Under the pieces are notes generated by a model. That model saw nothing but the letters and a program-made list of their open reading frames with translations. It made no database searches and had not been told where the DNA came from. This document shows positions 23,350 to 33,741 of a DNA stretch of 64,000 nucleotides, piece by piece. The stretch covers positions 11,019,511-11,083,510 of the forward strand of contig JABAKD010000007.1 of the NCBI GenBank assembly GCA_012845835.1, in the 5' to 3' direction. Each line of letters begins with the position of its first letter. Position 1 is the first letter of the stretch. The position numbers and the translations under genes are program-made. The stretch comes from Undaria pinnatifida (lineage: Eukaryota; Sar; Phaeophyceae; Laminariales; Alariaceae).

Positions 23350-24110
23350 ATAATATAAATAGTCATTCACTCCAGCTGTGAGATGGTAGATTTAGTCGAA
23401 AATCATATTTGCACGCAGTGTGTGATACTCCGATTGAGAGTATTACGGGTCGTGTGTCCTCATTAAGGATATAGGTCGGCGACTCTCCTTAGAACTACAG
23501 TGTAGCTATCAGGGTCAACGAGGTGATGCTGGTCAGTCTGCGCGCGGAAACTATAAAACCCGTTTTTGAGGGGGACAAAATCAGGCAGCAGTGCTTGAGT
23601 TTTCAGAAAAATGGGAACGGAGCCTAAAATGAGAACCAAGCGTTATCTCCAGAACCATGTGGTGAATCAGAGAACCAAATGATCCTGCAAAACCCCTTGA
23701 CCAGCCCTGTCAGGGGAGCTCGTCCGAACGGTCATTCTCCACCTCGGGCCTTCGCTTGGGCGCAAAAAACGACATACCCTGGCTCTACTGTGATTTCTCT
23801 GGATTCTTGCTACCGTGTTGATGCCGGGGACTTCCAGCGTAAGCGACAGCTCATTCGAAGGCTGCTGCACAGCCCCACAGAACTGTCAACTTTTTTCTCT
23901 TGGAGTTGTAGTCTAGTCTATACAAGTAGCTTGCTTTCTAATGAAAAACGTCCGTTCACATTGTTTGCTCCGTTCCCATTTTTTTCCGAAAACTCTGTAA
24001 GCTGCTGTAGAAGGAAATACATCAGTTTATCAAGTGTATCCTGCTAGTCGTATAACCGGTGAGGGGGAGGGCGGAGGTCTAAAGGGCTTGGGGGCATGGG
24101 TTTGAACACG
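23350..24110 (-). mobile_element. R2 insertion (-) with 9-bp target duplication, itself carrying a small TIR element
   Basis: CGCCTCTAT flanks it on both sides (23341-23349 and 24111-24119) and occurs once in copy A (5762-5770), which continues in the same order on either side. This shows that R2 can move as a discrete unit making a 9-bp target-site duplication. The R2 here is about 345 bases once the nested element is removed. Its ends show no obvious terminal inverted repeat. Confidence 0.88.
23589..24004. mobile_element. small (~416 bp) TIR element nested in R2
   Basis: Left end CAGTGCTTGAGTTTTC and, on the other strand, right end CAGCTTACAGAGTTTTC are followed on both sides by a run of A and TGGGAACGGAGC, an inverted repeat of about 35 bases. 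R2 reads through on both sides (ACAAAATC before, AGAAGGAAAT after). CAG ends hint at hAT, but the target duplication is unclear. Confidence 0.8.
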
Positions 24111-25062
24111 CGCCTCTATTGTCTACGTACTTTAGTTAGGGTTTGTTCTTGTTTGAGTCATCCCCCTCTCTGCGTTCGCCACGTTTTTAATGCCGCTGAT
24201 AATGTACTAAGTATTCGCGTAATACATCAACAACAGTCCATATTGTCTTTGATGTTATGATATACATTTGAACGATCCAGCATTCGGCACGTGAAGCCCG
24301 ACTGGGCCAGTCCTTCCCCCCTCTGTGCTGGGGCGAATGCATATTGTAGGTTGGGTGTGCACTCACACTTTATGTGCATCTCGTACCCCGTCAATTATTA
24401 CAAACTCTGCACGTGCGGAGAGTACGCTTGCTTGGCATGCCCTCTTAGCTCGTGGCCTCGAAGTGGCTACGTCATAATATAACTGCAGAACTGCAAAAAA
24501 GAAGGACGATGGGTTTCACATTTTTTTTCTATATAACACGTGGCTGTCAGAATCAACCGCTCTGTACTGCAACAATGCGTGGGGTTTGAAAGATCATGCG
24601 CCGGCGGCACTGGCGGACAGTCAGTCTAATCTTTGCGCCCGAAGCTACAGGATTCGGCTACAAAACACCGAATTCGACACCACGTGGACAACCACCGGCG
24701 GCATGACTTATCGTAGAACCCAACCTGGTGGTGACCAGGGAAGCACGGAAAAACAAAATCTTACCCATGCTTTTTTTCAGGAGCCAGACAGGGGGGGTTT
24801 TACTTCAACCAACAAAAAAAAGTTGAATATATAACGCAACTTACTTTGTGGATTCGCGCAGAGAGCACAACGAACGCTCAAATTTGTTTTCATTTCGACC
24901 TTTTGAGGAGGAGTGTGGTTACGTTTTCTCATACTTTGCGCGCTTTCCTGCCGTGACAATTTGATGATACCATTCACAACTGGGATGGCTTAACTCCCCG
25001 GCTCTCCGCAGAGTGGACGTAAGGGAGCGAATTCCGACCTTACATACGTGTATAATAAAAAG

Positions 25063-25199
25063 TGAATATACACTCCATCCAGCTGTGAGATCGAATATTT
25101 TGTCGAAGCTCATCTTCGCAAACTGTGTGTGATACTCCGATCGCGCGTATTACGGGTTGTGTGTCGTCATTGAGGATGTAGGTCAGCGACTCCCCTTGC
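25063..25199 (-). repeat. R2 fragment (-) in copy B
   Basis: Carries GCTGTGAGATCGAATATTTT, GTGTGTGATACTCCGATCGC and GCGACTCCCCTTGCAA. It sits between segments contiguous in copy A around 7165-7180, so it is an extra insertion in B. Confidence 0.82.
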
Positions 25200-26169
25200 A
25201 ATATATATTACAGCAGGGAGATATGTACCGTATGTATGCATGTCGTCTGTCTGTGTTCTACCAGGTCGACCAGCCCGTGCGTGCTGTGAGTCTGTGATTG
25301 ATGCGTGTTTTTGTTTGCGTTCGTTCGCTTTGTTCGCATGTCAACTTCCCACCCTGGTGCCCACGCATAAGAAAAACGGTTCACATAATGTTGAATACCA
25401 GGTACACTGTATGAGCGTAACGTTGTGTATCTGTGTCATTTTAATATTTGTGTATCTCCCCAGTTCCAGCAGGTAGGTCCTCGACACTGACGAGGACACG
25501 CTGTGTGGTTACTTCTGTGGCGATGTGTGGTAGACGCAACACCGTTCGTTACCTCGCCATTGTGTACGAAACACGAAGCGCAATTTTCAACTAACTTCTA
25601 TAGCATACAACTCCTCGCCTGAGCTGTGTTTCTTTCCACGGGGTTGGTTGTTACCTTTCTCTGTACATAAGAATATGCTTATTTTGAAAGGCTTAGCTTT
25701 GGTAAGCTATTGGTTAACCTTTGGGAAGTGGTCAAACGGACTTATAGCCCTCTGTCTAGGACGTTAAAATGGCCCGAATAGATTCAAACCTCGCGGAAAT
25801 TGTACACAGCAGTAGTAGCAGTTGGAAACGCAATCGGTTTTTCACGTAGATTCCAAAGGTTTTTATTGCGCTAGTACGTACTCGTAGTGCGTAGTAAAAA
25901 GGAATAGTTTCATAGGCTGTTTCAGATGCAAACTCGAATGCAATAATACCTGGGTACTGCTCGTGCACGTACTGAGGTTGCACTTTGCTTGAAACAACGC
26001 AAACGGAGACACAGAAAAGTATGTACAGGCCTCAAGCCCGTGAAAAAGAACCATAACGTTAGTACCTGGTAGGAAGTATCACAAAAATGAAAAATGCACT
26101 TCATTCAGCTGTGACTGTGAGGTCGACCAAAAAGGAATTTAGATGAGGAGTTACAGTATATAAAAGCAT

Positions 26170-27055
26170 AAAATATGAATTACACTCCAATTGTGAGATT
26201 GAATATTTCGTCTAAACGCGTATTGGCAAGCTCTGTGTGATAGTTCGATCGCGCGTACTACTGGGTGTGCGTCCTCTTTAAGGATTTAGGTCGGCGACTC
26301 CCCCTGGAACTGCAGCATAGATTGTACCAGGTTCAACAGGGTGATGTTGGTCAGTCTGTGCGCGGTTACCGCAATAACCGTTATTGAGAGGCATTAAATC
26401 TGACAGCTGTGGAAAAAAATGCATCAGTTTATCACGTCTATCTTATATGTGGTACAACCGGTGAGGAGAGGGCGGAGTGTTCGAAAGGCGCGGACGGGGC
26501 AGGGGGGGGGGGGTTCGAACAGCTTTAGGTGGAACAAATGTATCATTCTGTTCGGAGCTTGCTATAGGCGTGGTCCTGAACGATGGTGCGGGTGGTGGGG
26601 GTGATATGAATGGGAGCTACGGCATGGATGGCTAGAAAGGTCAACGAGGTGATATCAACTGTCTGGTAGTAGTATAAATTACTCTGTCAAAAAAAAATTT
26701 TCGTGGGAGTTCGGGAGAGAACAAAACAAGGGGGGGTGGGGGGCGATGAGGCGGAGGCGGGGGTCAACTCTCTTTAGGCCGCATCAATGTATGCCAGGAA
26801 GGAACTCTACTATACGTGCTAGTTCTAGACAATGGTGCTGGTGGTGGGGAAGGAGGAGGCGCGGGGAGGGGGGGGGGGGGGGGACCTAATCGTTTGGAAC
26901 TACAGCATGGGTGGTTGGATAGGTAATGAGGTAATATCACCTGCCCGGTACCGGTAGTGTTTAATGTTCTAGCACATTTGATTTGAGGTGGGGCGGCGTT
27001 GGAGGAGTAGACGTTTTTTGCGTGTGTGTCCGGGGGGGTAGTTGATTGCATCACG
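26170..27055 (-). repeat. right G-rich terminal cluster (R2 then R3 units), mirror of 17.5-19.0 kb
   Basis: R2 on the minus strand (26183-26485) is followed by two R3 units (26510-26700 and 26740-26990) with G-runs at 26502-26513 and 26868-26884. R3 landmarks here are GATGGTGCGGGTGGTGGG and GTGTTTAATGTTCTA. Order and strand are the inverse of the left cluster. Confidence 0.8.
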
Positions 27056-27144
27056 TCGGCGGCTCACATAGGGGGGAGTAACGGCCTTCGAGGAATATCC
27101 CGTATATTCCTATGTAGTAGCATTTTCTTTTATTTTTTTTACAA

Positions 27145-27535
27145 TAAAATATAATAGCGACCTGCTCCACCCGTGCCCTTCCCCCTCTCTCGCCCCTCTT
27201 TCGATCAAAATTAGGCCCCCACGTCCTTCAAAACTCCGCCCTTCCCTCACCGGATGTTCGACTTACAGGATTCACTTGATAAACTGATGCATTTCCTTCC
27301 ACAGCTGTCAGACTTTGTCCCCCTCAGAAACAGGTTTTATAGTTTCTGCGCACAGACTGCTTAACATCACCCTGTTGACCCTGGTAGCTACACTGTAGTT
27401 GCAAGGGGAGTCGCCGACCTATATCCTCAATGAGGATACACAACCCGTAATACGCGCGATCGGAGTATCACACACAGCTTGCAAAGATGAGTTTCGACAA
27501 AATATTCGATCTCACAGCTGGAGTGTATTTTAATT
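27145..27535 (+). repeat. R2 repeat (+), left end of a short R2-bounded unit
   Basis: R2 with TTTCGATCAAAATTAGG, TCACCGGATGTTCGAC and the GAGTTTCGACAAAATATTCG end. It is followed by a 240-base segment shared with 9341-9545 and then R2 on the opposite strand. Confidence 0.86.
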
Positions 27536-27539
27536 TTTA

Positions 27540-27765
27540 GAATAAAATAATAGCGGATGAAATGAACCCACATGGGTCATAATCAGTGGAAAGATGGTTA
27601 ATAATTCTTGAATTGTGGTATTTTCCTTTTCACGCGTTTGGGATCTGTACGTACTAAACTGCTCTTGGTGATTTGTTCAACACTCTGTCGCAGAAAAGAT
27701 TTTGCCTCGATGCTCATGAGGACACAATATGTAGAGCTAGTCGTACATAATATATACAAAAAAAA
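27540..27765 (+). repeat. dispersed repeat shared with 9341-9545
   Basis: Shared landmarks are CACGCGT, GTACGTACTAAACTGCTCTT and TGCCTCGATGCTCATGAG. At this locus it is enclosed by R2 in opposite orientations. Confidence 0.78.
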
Positions 27766-27777
27766 CAAGTATATGAC

Positions 27778-27875
27778 ACTCAAGCTGTGAGATCGAAGAT
27801 TTTTGTCGAAGCTCATCTTTGCAGCTGTGTGTGATACTCCGATCGTGCGCAATACTGGGTGTGCGTCATAATTAT
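27778..27875 (-). repeat. R2 fragment (-), right end of the short R2-bounded unit
   Basis: Carries CAAGCTGTGAGATCGAAGAT, GTGTGTGATACTCCGATCG and GGGTGTGCGTC, then stops. With 27145-27535 it makes an inverted-repeat-bounded unit of about 730 bases. Confidence 0.82.
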
Positions 27876-28550
27876 GTTAACAAAGAGTAGAATGTACAAC
27901 GAAACCATCGGCTAAAGGTAGGAGTTCATTACATGGTCAAATACGTGTATGCAGAGTACTGGGTAGGCTGTCGAAACGTGTGTTAGAAGTTGTTTAGTTT
28001 GAGTATGGAAGAGGGAAATTATATGGTACTGCGGTCTACCAAATAATAACGTGTTGACGTCCGTAAGATCGAAGCGTTGGCGAGGTCACGTGCGTAAGAT
28101 CGAAGTGCTTACTACTTTAGGTACGTAAGATTGAGCTGGGTGTCGTATTTAGTGGATACCACCATACGAGATAATTTGTTTGAGTAGACAGGAAGAGACG
28201 CGAGAATTTGCCCATCGATTTCACGCGTCACATCCGCATCTGAACGTGGACTGTTGGCCCAACGAGAGCCCATTTAAAGTCATCCACCATCGTCTAAACC
28301 ATCATCAGTCAGTCTCGAGCTCGTCTAGCCACGACTCAGTGTTGGCCTCGGAAGACCGTCATCGGTGAGGCACCACCACATATCTAACAGGTTATGGACC
28401 TCGGTAGCGTGTAACACACCGCGCATGAACATCCCGTGCGGTGGATCACAAGACTGGTGATTTTGCTGGAACAATGTGAAAGAAACTTGGAACCAAACGT
28501 TAGTCGAGTCGAACGGCACTGGAACAACGTGCACGAAGAAAATGGAAGCC
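27876..28550. other. no gene recognised; leader side of Copia-2
   Basis: No LTR pair could be found with sequence after 32640. Short frames only. Confidence 0.4.
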
Positions 28551-28554
28551 CAGC

Positions 28555-28740
28555 GGACAGACCGGCAAGCTTCAGGCGATCTGCGTACAAGATCGACCTG
28601 AACGAGAACCCGACGCCCAGCCTACGGACCGGCACGCTTCAGGCGATCTGCGTACGAGAACGAGCTGAACGAAGAAGAAGGAAAACCCGGCGAGCGGGTC
28701 GGCACGCCTCAGGCGTCCCACGGACAGGATAGAGCTAAGT
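28555..28740. repeat. short tandem repeat, about 67-71 bp, three units
   Basis: ACCGGCAAGCTTCAGGCGAT at 28561, ACCGGCACGCTTCAGGCGAT near 28628 and GTCGGCACGCCTCAGGCG near 28698 head successive units, each followed by an arginine/glutamate-coding purine-rich segment. Lies just ahead of the Copia-2 gag start. Confidence 0.75.
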
Positions 28741-28796
28741 ATGCGAAATGGAACACGAAGGCACAGTCCAGCACAAGCAACGCATTCAGAGTAGTC

Positions 28797-29880
28797 ATGG
28801 AGGAGCCCGGTCACGTGGTGACATCAACCATCTGGAATATTCGTAGATTTGACGGGACCAAACCGGAGATCTAACGCGAATGGGGCTCAAAAACACGCGT
28901 AGTCTTGTTTATGTCAAACAAAGACGTGTTTGGTTTTCTGAACGGATCTGTTAAACAGGTACCAGCGAGTCGTTCCACGGTAGCCTCCCCGACATCTCTT
29001 CAACGAAATCGCCGGTTTTGAAACCAGCTCCCGGCCGTGTATCCTGAAATACCGTGCCCCTTGCCACCCCAACGTCATCGTTCGACAGTCCTTTGCAAAT
29101 TAGAAAATATGTGAAGATTGTATTTTCAGAGCATCCTTCCTCGTGTCGAGCAGCCATGAAACGTTCGTTAAAGAAACTCACTGGTTTTTGGGGGGCTATC
29201 GTAGAATCGGTCCAGCAATGACAGACAGTGACACCGCGGACACTCCGACGAATCTGGTGGAAGTTCAACGCAGAAGGCGAGCGTACGAGACCCTCTCCTC
29301 TGTAGTTTACCTTGTCACTAGCGGCCCTGCAGATACACTAGTTCGATAATATGAGAACAGGACTTCGGCGGGGGGTCTGGGACACGGGCAGAATGCGTGG
29401 GACGCTTTGTACATCAAGTACGACAGCAACAGCAAGGAAGCACGGCGGGTCTGCTACGAGAAGCTTGTGAGCTTCCGGATGGAGGAAGGGCACGATCCTG
29501 ATGACTATGCCATCAAGCTAATGAAGATTCGAGGGCGGCTGCATGAAATTGATGAAGAAATCTCGCAAGAGAGGCTTGAAGACATTATATTACAAGGCCT
29601 GACCGACGACTACGAGTTCGTAAAGATTGCGAGATTTCACAGTCCAAACTTTGGCATTAACGAGATTCAATCAATGATGAGAAACTTGTACATCGACCGA
29701 CTCTCGACACCAGGACATGAAAACAAGCTAGCCAGCAATACAGCGGCAATAACAACCACTAGATGATCACGGAAGGTACGATGCTACAACTGCCAACAGT
29801 TCGAACACACCAAGCGGGACTGCACAAACAGCAAAAAGGAGCGATCTGCTACACTAAAATAGTGCTCGCTACACAACTCG
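28797..29880 (+). pseudogene. gag: Copia-2 gag (UBN2-type) with CCHC zinc knuckle
   Basis: Would form the particle that packages element RNA. Starts ATG at 28797 with a short N-terminal segment and a stop at about 28873; the middle is disrupted. The readable C-terminal part (29398-29765) shows the UBN2 pattern AWDALYIKYDS, then SFRMEEGHDPDDY and LQGLTDDYEFV. After a stop at 29764 comes a zinc knuckle CYNCQQFEHTKRDC (C-X2-C-X4-H-X4-C, 29793-29834), then a stop near 29860 and a second Cys/His segment. At least three stops and probable frameshifts make it a pseudogene. Confidence 0.9.
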
Positions 29881-29916
29881 ACGACACACAGCGATGTCGA
29901 GTGCAACGCTCAGAAA

Positions 29917-30400
29917 ATGAAAAACAATAAGGAGAACCAACCACAGGGAGAAGTACAAATTGCTCACACAGCGACCGAGTCTACGGCGCCGGAAAAAAAA
30001 GGCGACTTTGGGTATGCCTTCGTTACGTCTGGGTGGACCCCATCAGCAGAGTTTCGGGGTACTGCGCAACCAACCGAGAGAAGGGAAACCAGTGCTGACA
30101 CATCCAGACTTTCTCCGAAAACCTCGACCATGCTGGTGGATAGTGGAGCATCCGGGCACTACTTTGATGATAAAATTCACCCGGACCTGAAGGACAAACT
30201 GCTAAACTACAAGCCACTCGAGAGACCCCACACGATATTGACCGCAGGACGACACGTTCCGCCGGGGACAGCGACCGGTACAATTACGGGAAAAAGCATC
30301 GACGCGGACGACAGCGGGCATCCGGTAGAACATGGAGGCTCGATCGCACCTGGGAGACATAATCGGTTCTTAACACTGCTGCTGCTGCTACTGATGCTGC
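29917..30400 (+). pseudogene. Copia-2 aspartic protease
   Basis: Within the long frame 29917-30831 the sequence MLVDSGASGHYF (about 30130-30165) carries the retroviral-type DSGA active site. A downstream HTILTAGRHVPP segment matches the Copia protease flap region. The protease would cut the polyprotein. Downstream the frame runs on without the usual pre-integrase zinc domain. Confidence 0.88.
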
Positions 30401-30407
30401 CGTTGGC

Positions 30408-30831
30408 CAAACTCGAGGACAAGACTTGCGAAGGGGTACTCTGTGTGTACAGTTTGAACAGCAAAGCATACCAGATATATAGGAAAAAGACGGCGCGAGT
30501 GACAGAGATCCGCAACGTCAGCTTCATCGAGACCCCAAAATCAACACTGGCTGATTTCACCGGGGGCAACACCGCTGGCGATGCCGTCAGTACTCACGAA
30601 GACAGCTCGCCGGCAGAAAACACGGAAGGCATCTGTAGCACGTACAGTGAAGAGATAGACAGCCTCCTGAAGAAATTATCGAAGCTCACGCGAGAAGGAA
30701 TATGGAGGATCCGGTCGCTGAAGGTGCCGGCAGTAACGAGACACTCTAGACGACCCGGACAGGAGCATGACCGACAGACCAAAACCTCGGAAGCGCAACA
30801 TGTATGGGCACACGCGCAAATTGTGCCGTAA
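30408..30831 (+). pseudogene. Copia-2 integrase C-terminal remnant (core deleted)
   Basis: The segment YQIYRKKTARVTEIRNVSF (30463-30519) followed by ETPK is the typical Copia integrase C-terminal pattern (dV.F.E). Only about 70 codons separate it from the protease, whereas an intact Copia element has roughly 400 between them. The HHCC zinc domain and DDE core are therefore gone. The frame stays open across the join, so the deletion was in frame or later drift hid it. Confidence 0.8.
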
Positions 30832-31068
30832 CTCCGGTCTCACGCAAAGGACCATACCTTCACCAGCAGCAAGAACTGCATAACCGGGGATTGCTCACAA
30901 GCCCTATTGTAAGTGACGCAGAGGTAGCGCACGAGAGAAAAAGCACGATGGAATACGCGCTGGTAGGTGAGACAGCACACAGGTCAGATGGGGCACAAGA
31001 GCACGGGATGAACGTATACCTTGACTACGCTCTAGATACTGGAAACCCCGCCCCTGTGCAGGGTTCGG

Positions 31069-32110
31069 ATGGGGACATCATTATGATCCCGAATACATTC
31101 AAGGAGGCGATGAAATCGCCACAAATGACCAAATGGAAAGAAGCCACAAACAAGGAGATGGACAGCCTCCAGAAACACGCATGCACTCTCCAGACTCAGT
31201 AACACCGGAGCACAAGGGTATCGGGTCCAAATAGGTCTTGAAGGTCAAAGACGATCACACGCTGAAAGGTAGAGTTGTGGTTCAGGGCTGGGGCAAGTAC
31301 CTGGAATCGACTGTGGCTGCACATATGCGCCAGTATGCCGTATCCAGGGCATCCGCATGGCACTTGTTATATCTGCGAGCGAAGCCTGGGAAGTATTCCA
31401 GCTTTATGTACAGACGGTATTTCTAAACGCCGAGATACAGAAGGAAGTGTATGCGAAGACTCCTCCAGGCTACGAGTCGCTCGACGCTACAACTGGACGT
31501 GCCAACGTGACGAAACTCAATAATAGCATGAACGGACTTCATCAAAGCCCTCGCAACTTGTTCAACAACATCGACGATTCACTGAGAGATATCGGATTCA
31601 CATCGACTGCGTCCGATCCATGTGTCTACATCTTCGGCTCAGACGACAACCTCAGCGTTCTGACCATGTACGTAGACGACCTCCTTCTTCTTCAAGGAAA
31701 CACGACACAACTGAAGGACCTTTCAATCCAGCTGATGGACCTATTCGCCATGACCGACATGGGAAACGTCTCGACAGTGCTAGGAATGCAATTCACCAGA
31801 GACAGGGACGCTAAAACTCTGATCATTGGCCAACAGCAGTACGACAAGTCAATCCTGGCGCTATTTTGGCATGGCAGAACGCAACCCTGTGTACACGACG
31901 GGAGCAGGTGCGGAGTTATCCCTCAAGCAACCGGACACGATGCTGCTAGATTCTATGGCATCAAACCTTACCAGGTCATCACGGGGTCTCTGATGTTCCT
32001 GAGCCAATGCACGCCCTACGATATCACCTACGCAGTCAACCAACTGGCCCGAGCCATGAACAAACCATCAAAACTGCACATGACACAGCAAAGCATCTTC
32101 TCCGCTACCT
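31069..32110 (+). pseudogene. pol: Copia-2 reverse transcriptase
   Basis: Begins with PNTFKEAMKSPQMTKWKEA, interrupted by a stop at 31200 and a frame change. The finger motif appears as LKGRVVVQGW. The 251-codon frame 31357-32112 contains AKTPPGYESLD, SMNGLHQSPRN, then TMYVDDLLLL (about 31660-31690, catalytic aspartates kept) and the MTDMGNVSTVLGMQF thumb segment. It ends in YDITYAVNQLARAMNKPSK. Frameshift at about 32095 separates it from RNase H. Confidence 0.93.
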
Positions 32111-32575
32111 AAAGGAAGACATGGGCCTGGCAATCACGTACAACACAGGGTGTTTTGAAATGACGGGACACTGCGATGTGAGCTGGGGAAACAAACCTGA
32201 CAACGGCAAGTCAACCTCCGGCTATTTGTTCATGCTGACTGGATGACACCAAACTTCGAGATTGGGCTCTAGAACGTGGCGGCGCAGTCAACTCTGGAGG
32301 CGGAACCCATCCCAATGTCACTCGCAAGCAAGGAGGCTGTGTATCTATCCAACATGATCGCGGAGCTGGGGTTTGGAAAGCTGTCGAAAAGTGTAGCGCT
32401 GTTCGGCGACGACGCCGGAGCCCTACACGTACAAGGAAACAGCACCCGCAGCTCTCGCACGAAACACATCTCTTCTGCGCTTCTTTTACTTGAAAGAGCT
32501 AGTCAGGGACGGCAAAATCACCATCCACCACGTGGCAACACAGAAACAACGGGCAGATGTACGGACTAAGTTTCT
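32110..32575 (+). pseudogene. Copia-2 RNase H
   Basis: The frame continues with HLLRYLKEDMG, WGNKPDNGKSTSGYLFML and, after a stop at 32244, STLEAEPIPMSLASKEA and RSSRTKHIS, all standard Copia RNase H landmarks. A further frame shift falls near 32480. The catalytic region is present but broken. Confidence 0.88.
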
Positions 32576-32640
32576 CACGAAGAACACTCATTGGCATCTA
32601 CTGAACCTTATCGAGGCATACACCACAAAAAATGAGATCT

Positions 32641-33006
32641 AAGGAAGAAACGAGCAACCCAATATCGACCCGAAGGAAGAGATTCCACAATGACGACAAT
32701 GCGTACACGTCTAGAAACGACAAAGAGAAAAGACCGTAATCCAAGATCGACCTGATCGGAGATACAGTTATGACGACAACGTGCGTATTTTTTACAACTA
32801 CAGGAATTCGACAGGAAGATGGATCGAGATCAGGAGGAACCACTTGGACAAAGCTACACGTCATCATCACACGTTACTACATCAAAATCTACACCAAGTC
32901 CAAAAACCAGGAACGCGAGGATGTTCCAACCAGGGATATTTCCGACGGCAGTATAGCTACGGGACAATAATGGCGAACACGCGTGTACGACTGGTTTCCT
33001 TTATAG
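32641..33006. other. downstream of Copia-2, no gene recognised
   Basis: Purine-rich. Frames at 32770-33086 have no domain. Ends with a pyrimidine stretch and TATAG that could be a splice acceptor for the next feature. Confidence 0.35.
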
Positions 33007-33330
33007 GAAGAAAGTTACAGAGAAGGGGCAGCGACGGAGATCGCCAACTGGACCATCAAGGAAGACGTCGAAGACTACTCCGCTAAGTCATTTGGAACGT
33101 TTGTATGGAATGTGATCGAAAGAGGGAAATATGACGACTTGGTGGAAGCCCAGCGTTTCTTCGACCTTCTCACCAGCGCATGGGCCAAAGCTGCAACCAC
33201 AAGTTAAGATAAGATGGTCTCAGCTCGAAAATGTCTCGATAGCAACATGCAGGCAAAGGGAGTTGACCCCGAACGAGGGGCGTGGAAGAAGTATTACCTA
33301 GAGGAGCTCAAGGTGCAGGAAGACATATAG
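33007..33330 (+). pseudogene. orphan exon-like coding fragment of unknown family
   Basis: Directly after TTTCCTTTATAG (acceptor-like) an open frame of 66 codons runs to a TAA at 33205, then continues in the same frame for about 40 codons to a TAG at 33328 where R2 begins. The translation is balanced and protein-like (aromatic, acidic and basic residues spaced as in a helical protein; WNVIERGKYDDLVEAQRFF is part of it). It has no ATG. I do not recognise it. It may be an exon carried along with the Copia-2 region or an element gene remnant. Confidence 0.4.
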
Positions 33331-33421
33331 GTCGGCGACTCCCCTTGTAACTACAATGTATGTATTGTAACTTGTACCAGGGTCATCAGGGTGATGTTAG
33401 TCAGTCTGTGCGCGGAAACTA
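33328..33421 (-). repeat. R2 fragment (-)
   Basis: ATAGGTCGGCGACTCCCC to GTGCGCGGAAACTAC. Joins directly to the R5 repeat. Confidence 0.85.
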
Positions 33422-33424
33422 CAC

Positions 33425-33735
33425 GTTATGTAGCTTTCAGGCAACGCGTTGTAAACCCAACATCGTTCGATGCGTGCATAGACTTCATACTCGTATTGTG
33501 GCATGAAACACGGGTTGGGTTCGTCCAGTCTCATATGATGATGTAATTGCTGAGTGAATATTTTCCGCGCGTATGGGGCCCGTACATACATTCATCATGT
33601 GGTCACGAAATCTGGGGTGTTTTGGCTGACAAGTCTCTCCGCTCTGAAACCAGGCGGGGGTGATTCGTCGTCAAACCCTATGTCCAGGTACTAAATTTCA
33701 CGCCCGGGTAGGACCAGGTTGTCTTGGGACCACAG
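33425..33735 (+). repeat. dispersed repeat R5, copy 2
   Basis: Counterpart of 9545-9860 in the same orientation, ending GGGTAGGACCAGGTTGTC with a GGACCAC. At this locus it is followed by R6 instead of the 9.9-kb sequence. Confidence 0.85.
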
Positions 33736-33741
33736 TAATCG

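Larger units (their letters stand above)
19058..26185 (+). repeat. long dispersed repeat, copy B (interrupted)
   Basis: Collinear with copy A (3029-8140). Interrupted by a long-TIR element (20343-23280), an R2 (23350-24110) and an R2 fragment (25063-25199). Removing these leaves about 3.29 kb. It begins just after R2(+) and runs into R2(-), so the whole is flanked by R2/R3 in mirror orientation. The pyrimidine-rich part (19270-19790) has internal tandem copies of a TTCTCTTCGTGTTG-like unit and is open in a 225-codon frame only because such sequence rarely forms stops. Confidence 0.87.
28797..32640 (+). mobile_element. Copia-2: decayed Ty1/Copia retrotransposon with internal deletion
   Basis: Order gag, zinc knuckle, protease, integrase C-terminus, reverse transcriptase, RNase H is that of Ty1/Copia. 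The integrase core is missing. LTRs were not identified, so the limits given are those of the coding remnants. Confidence 0.9.
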
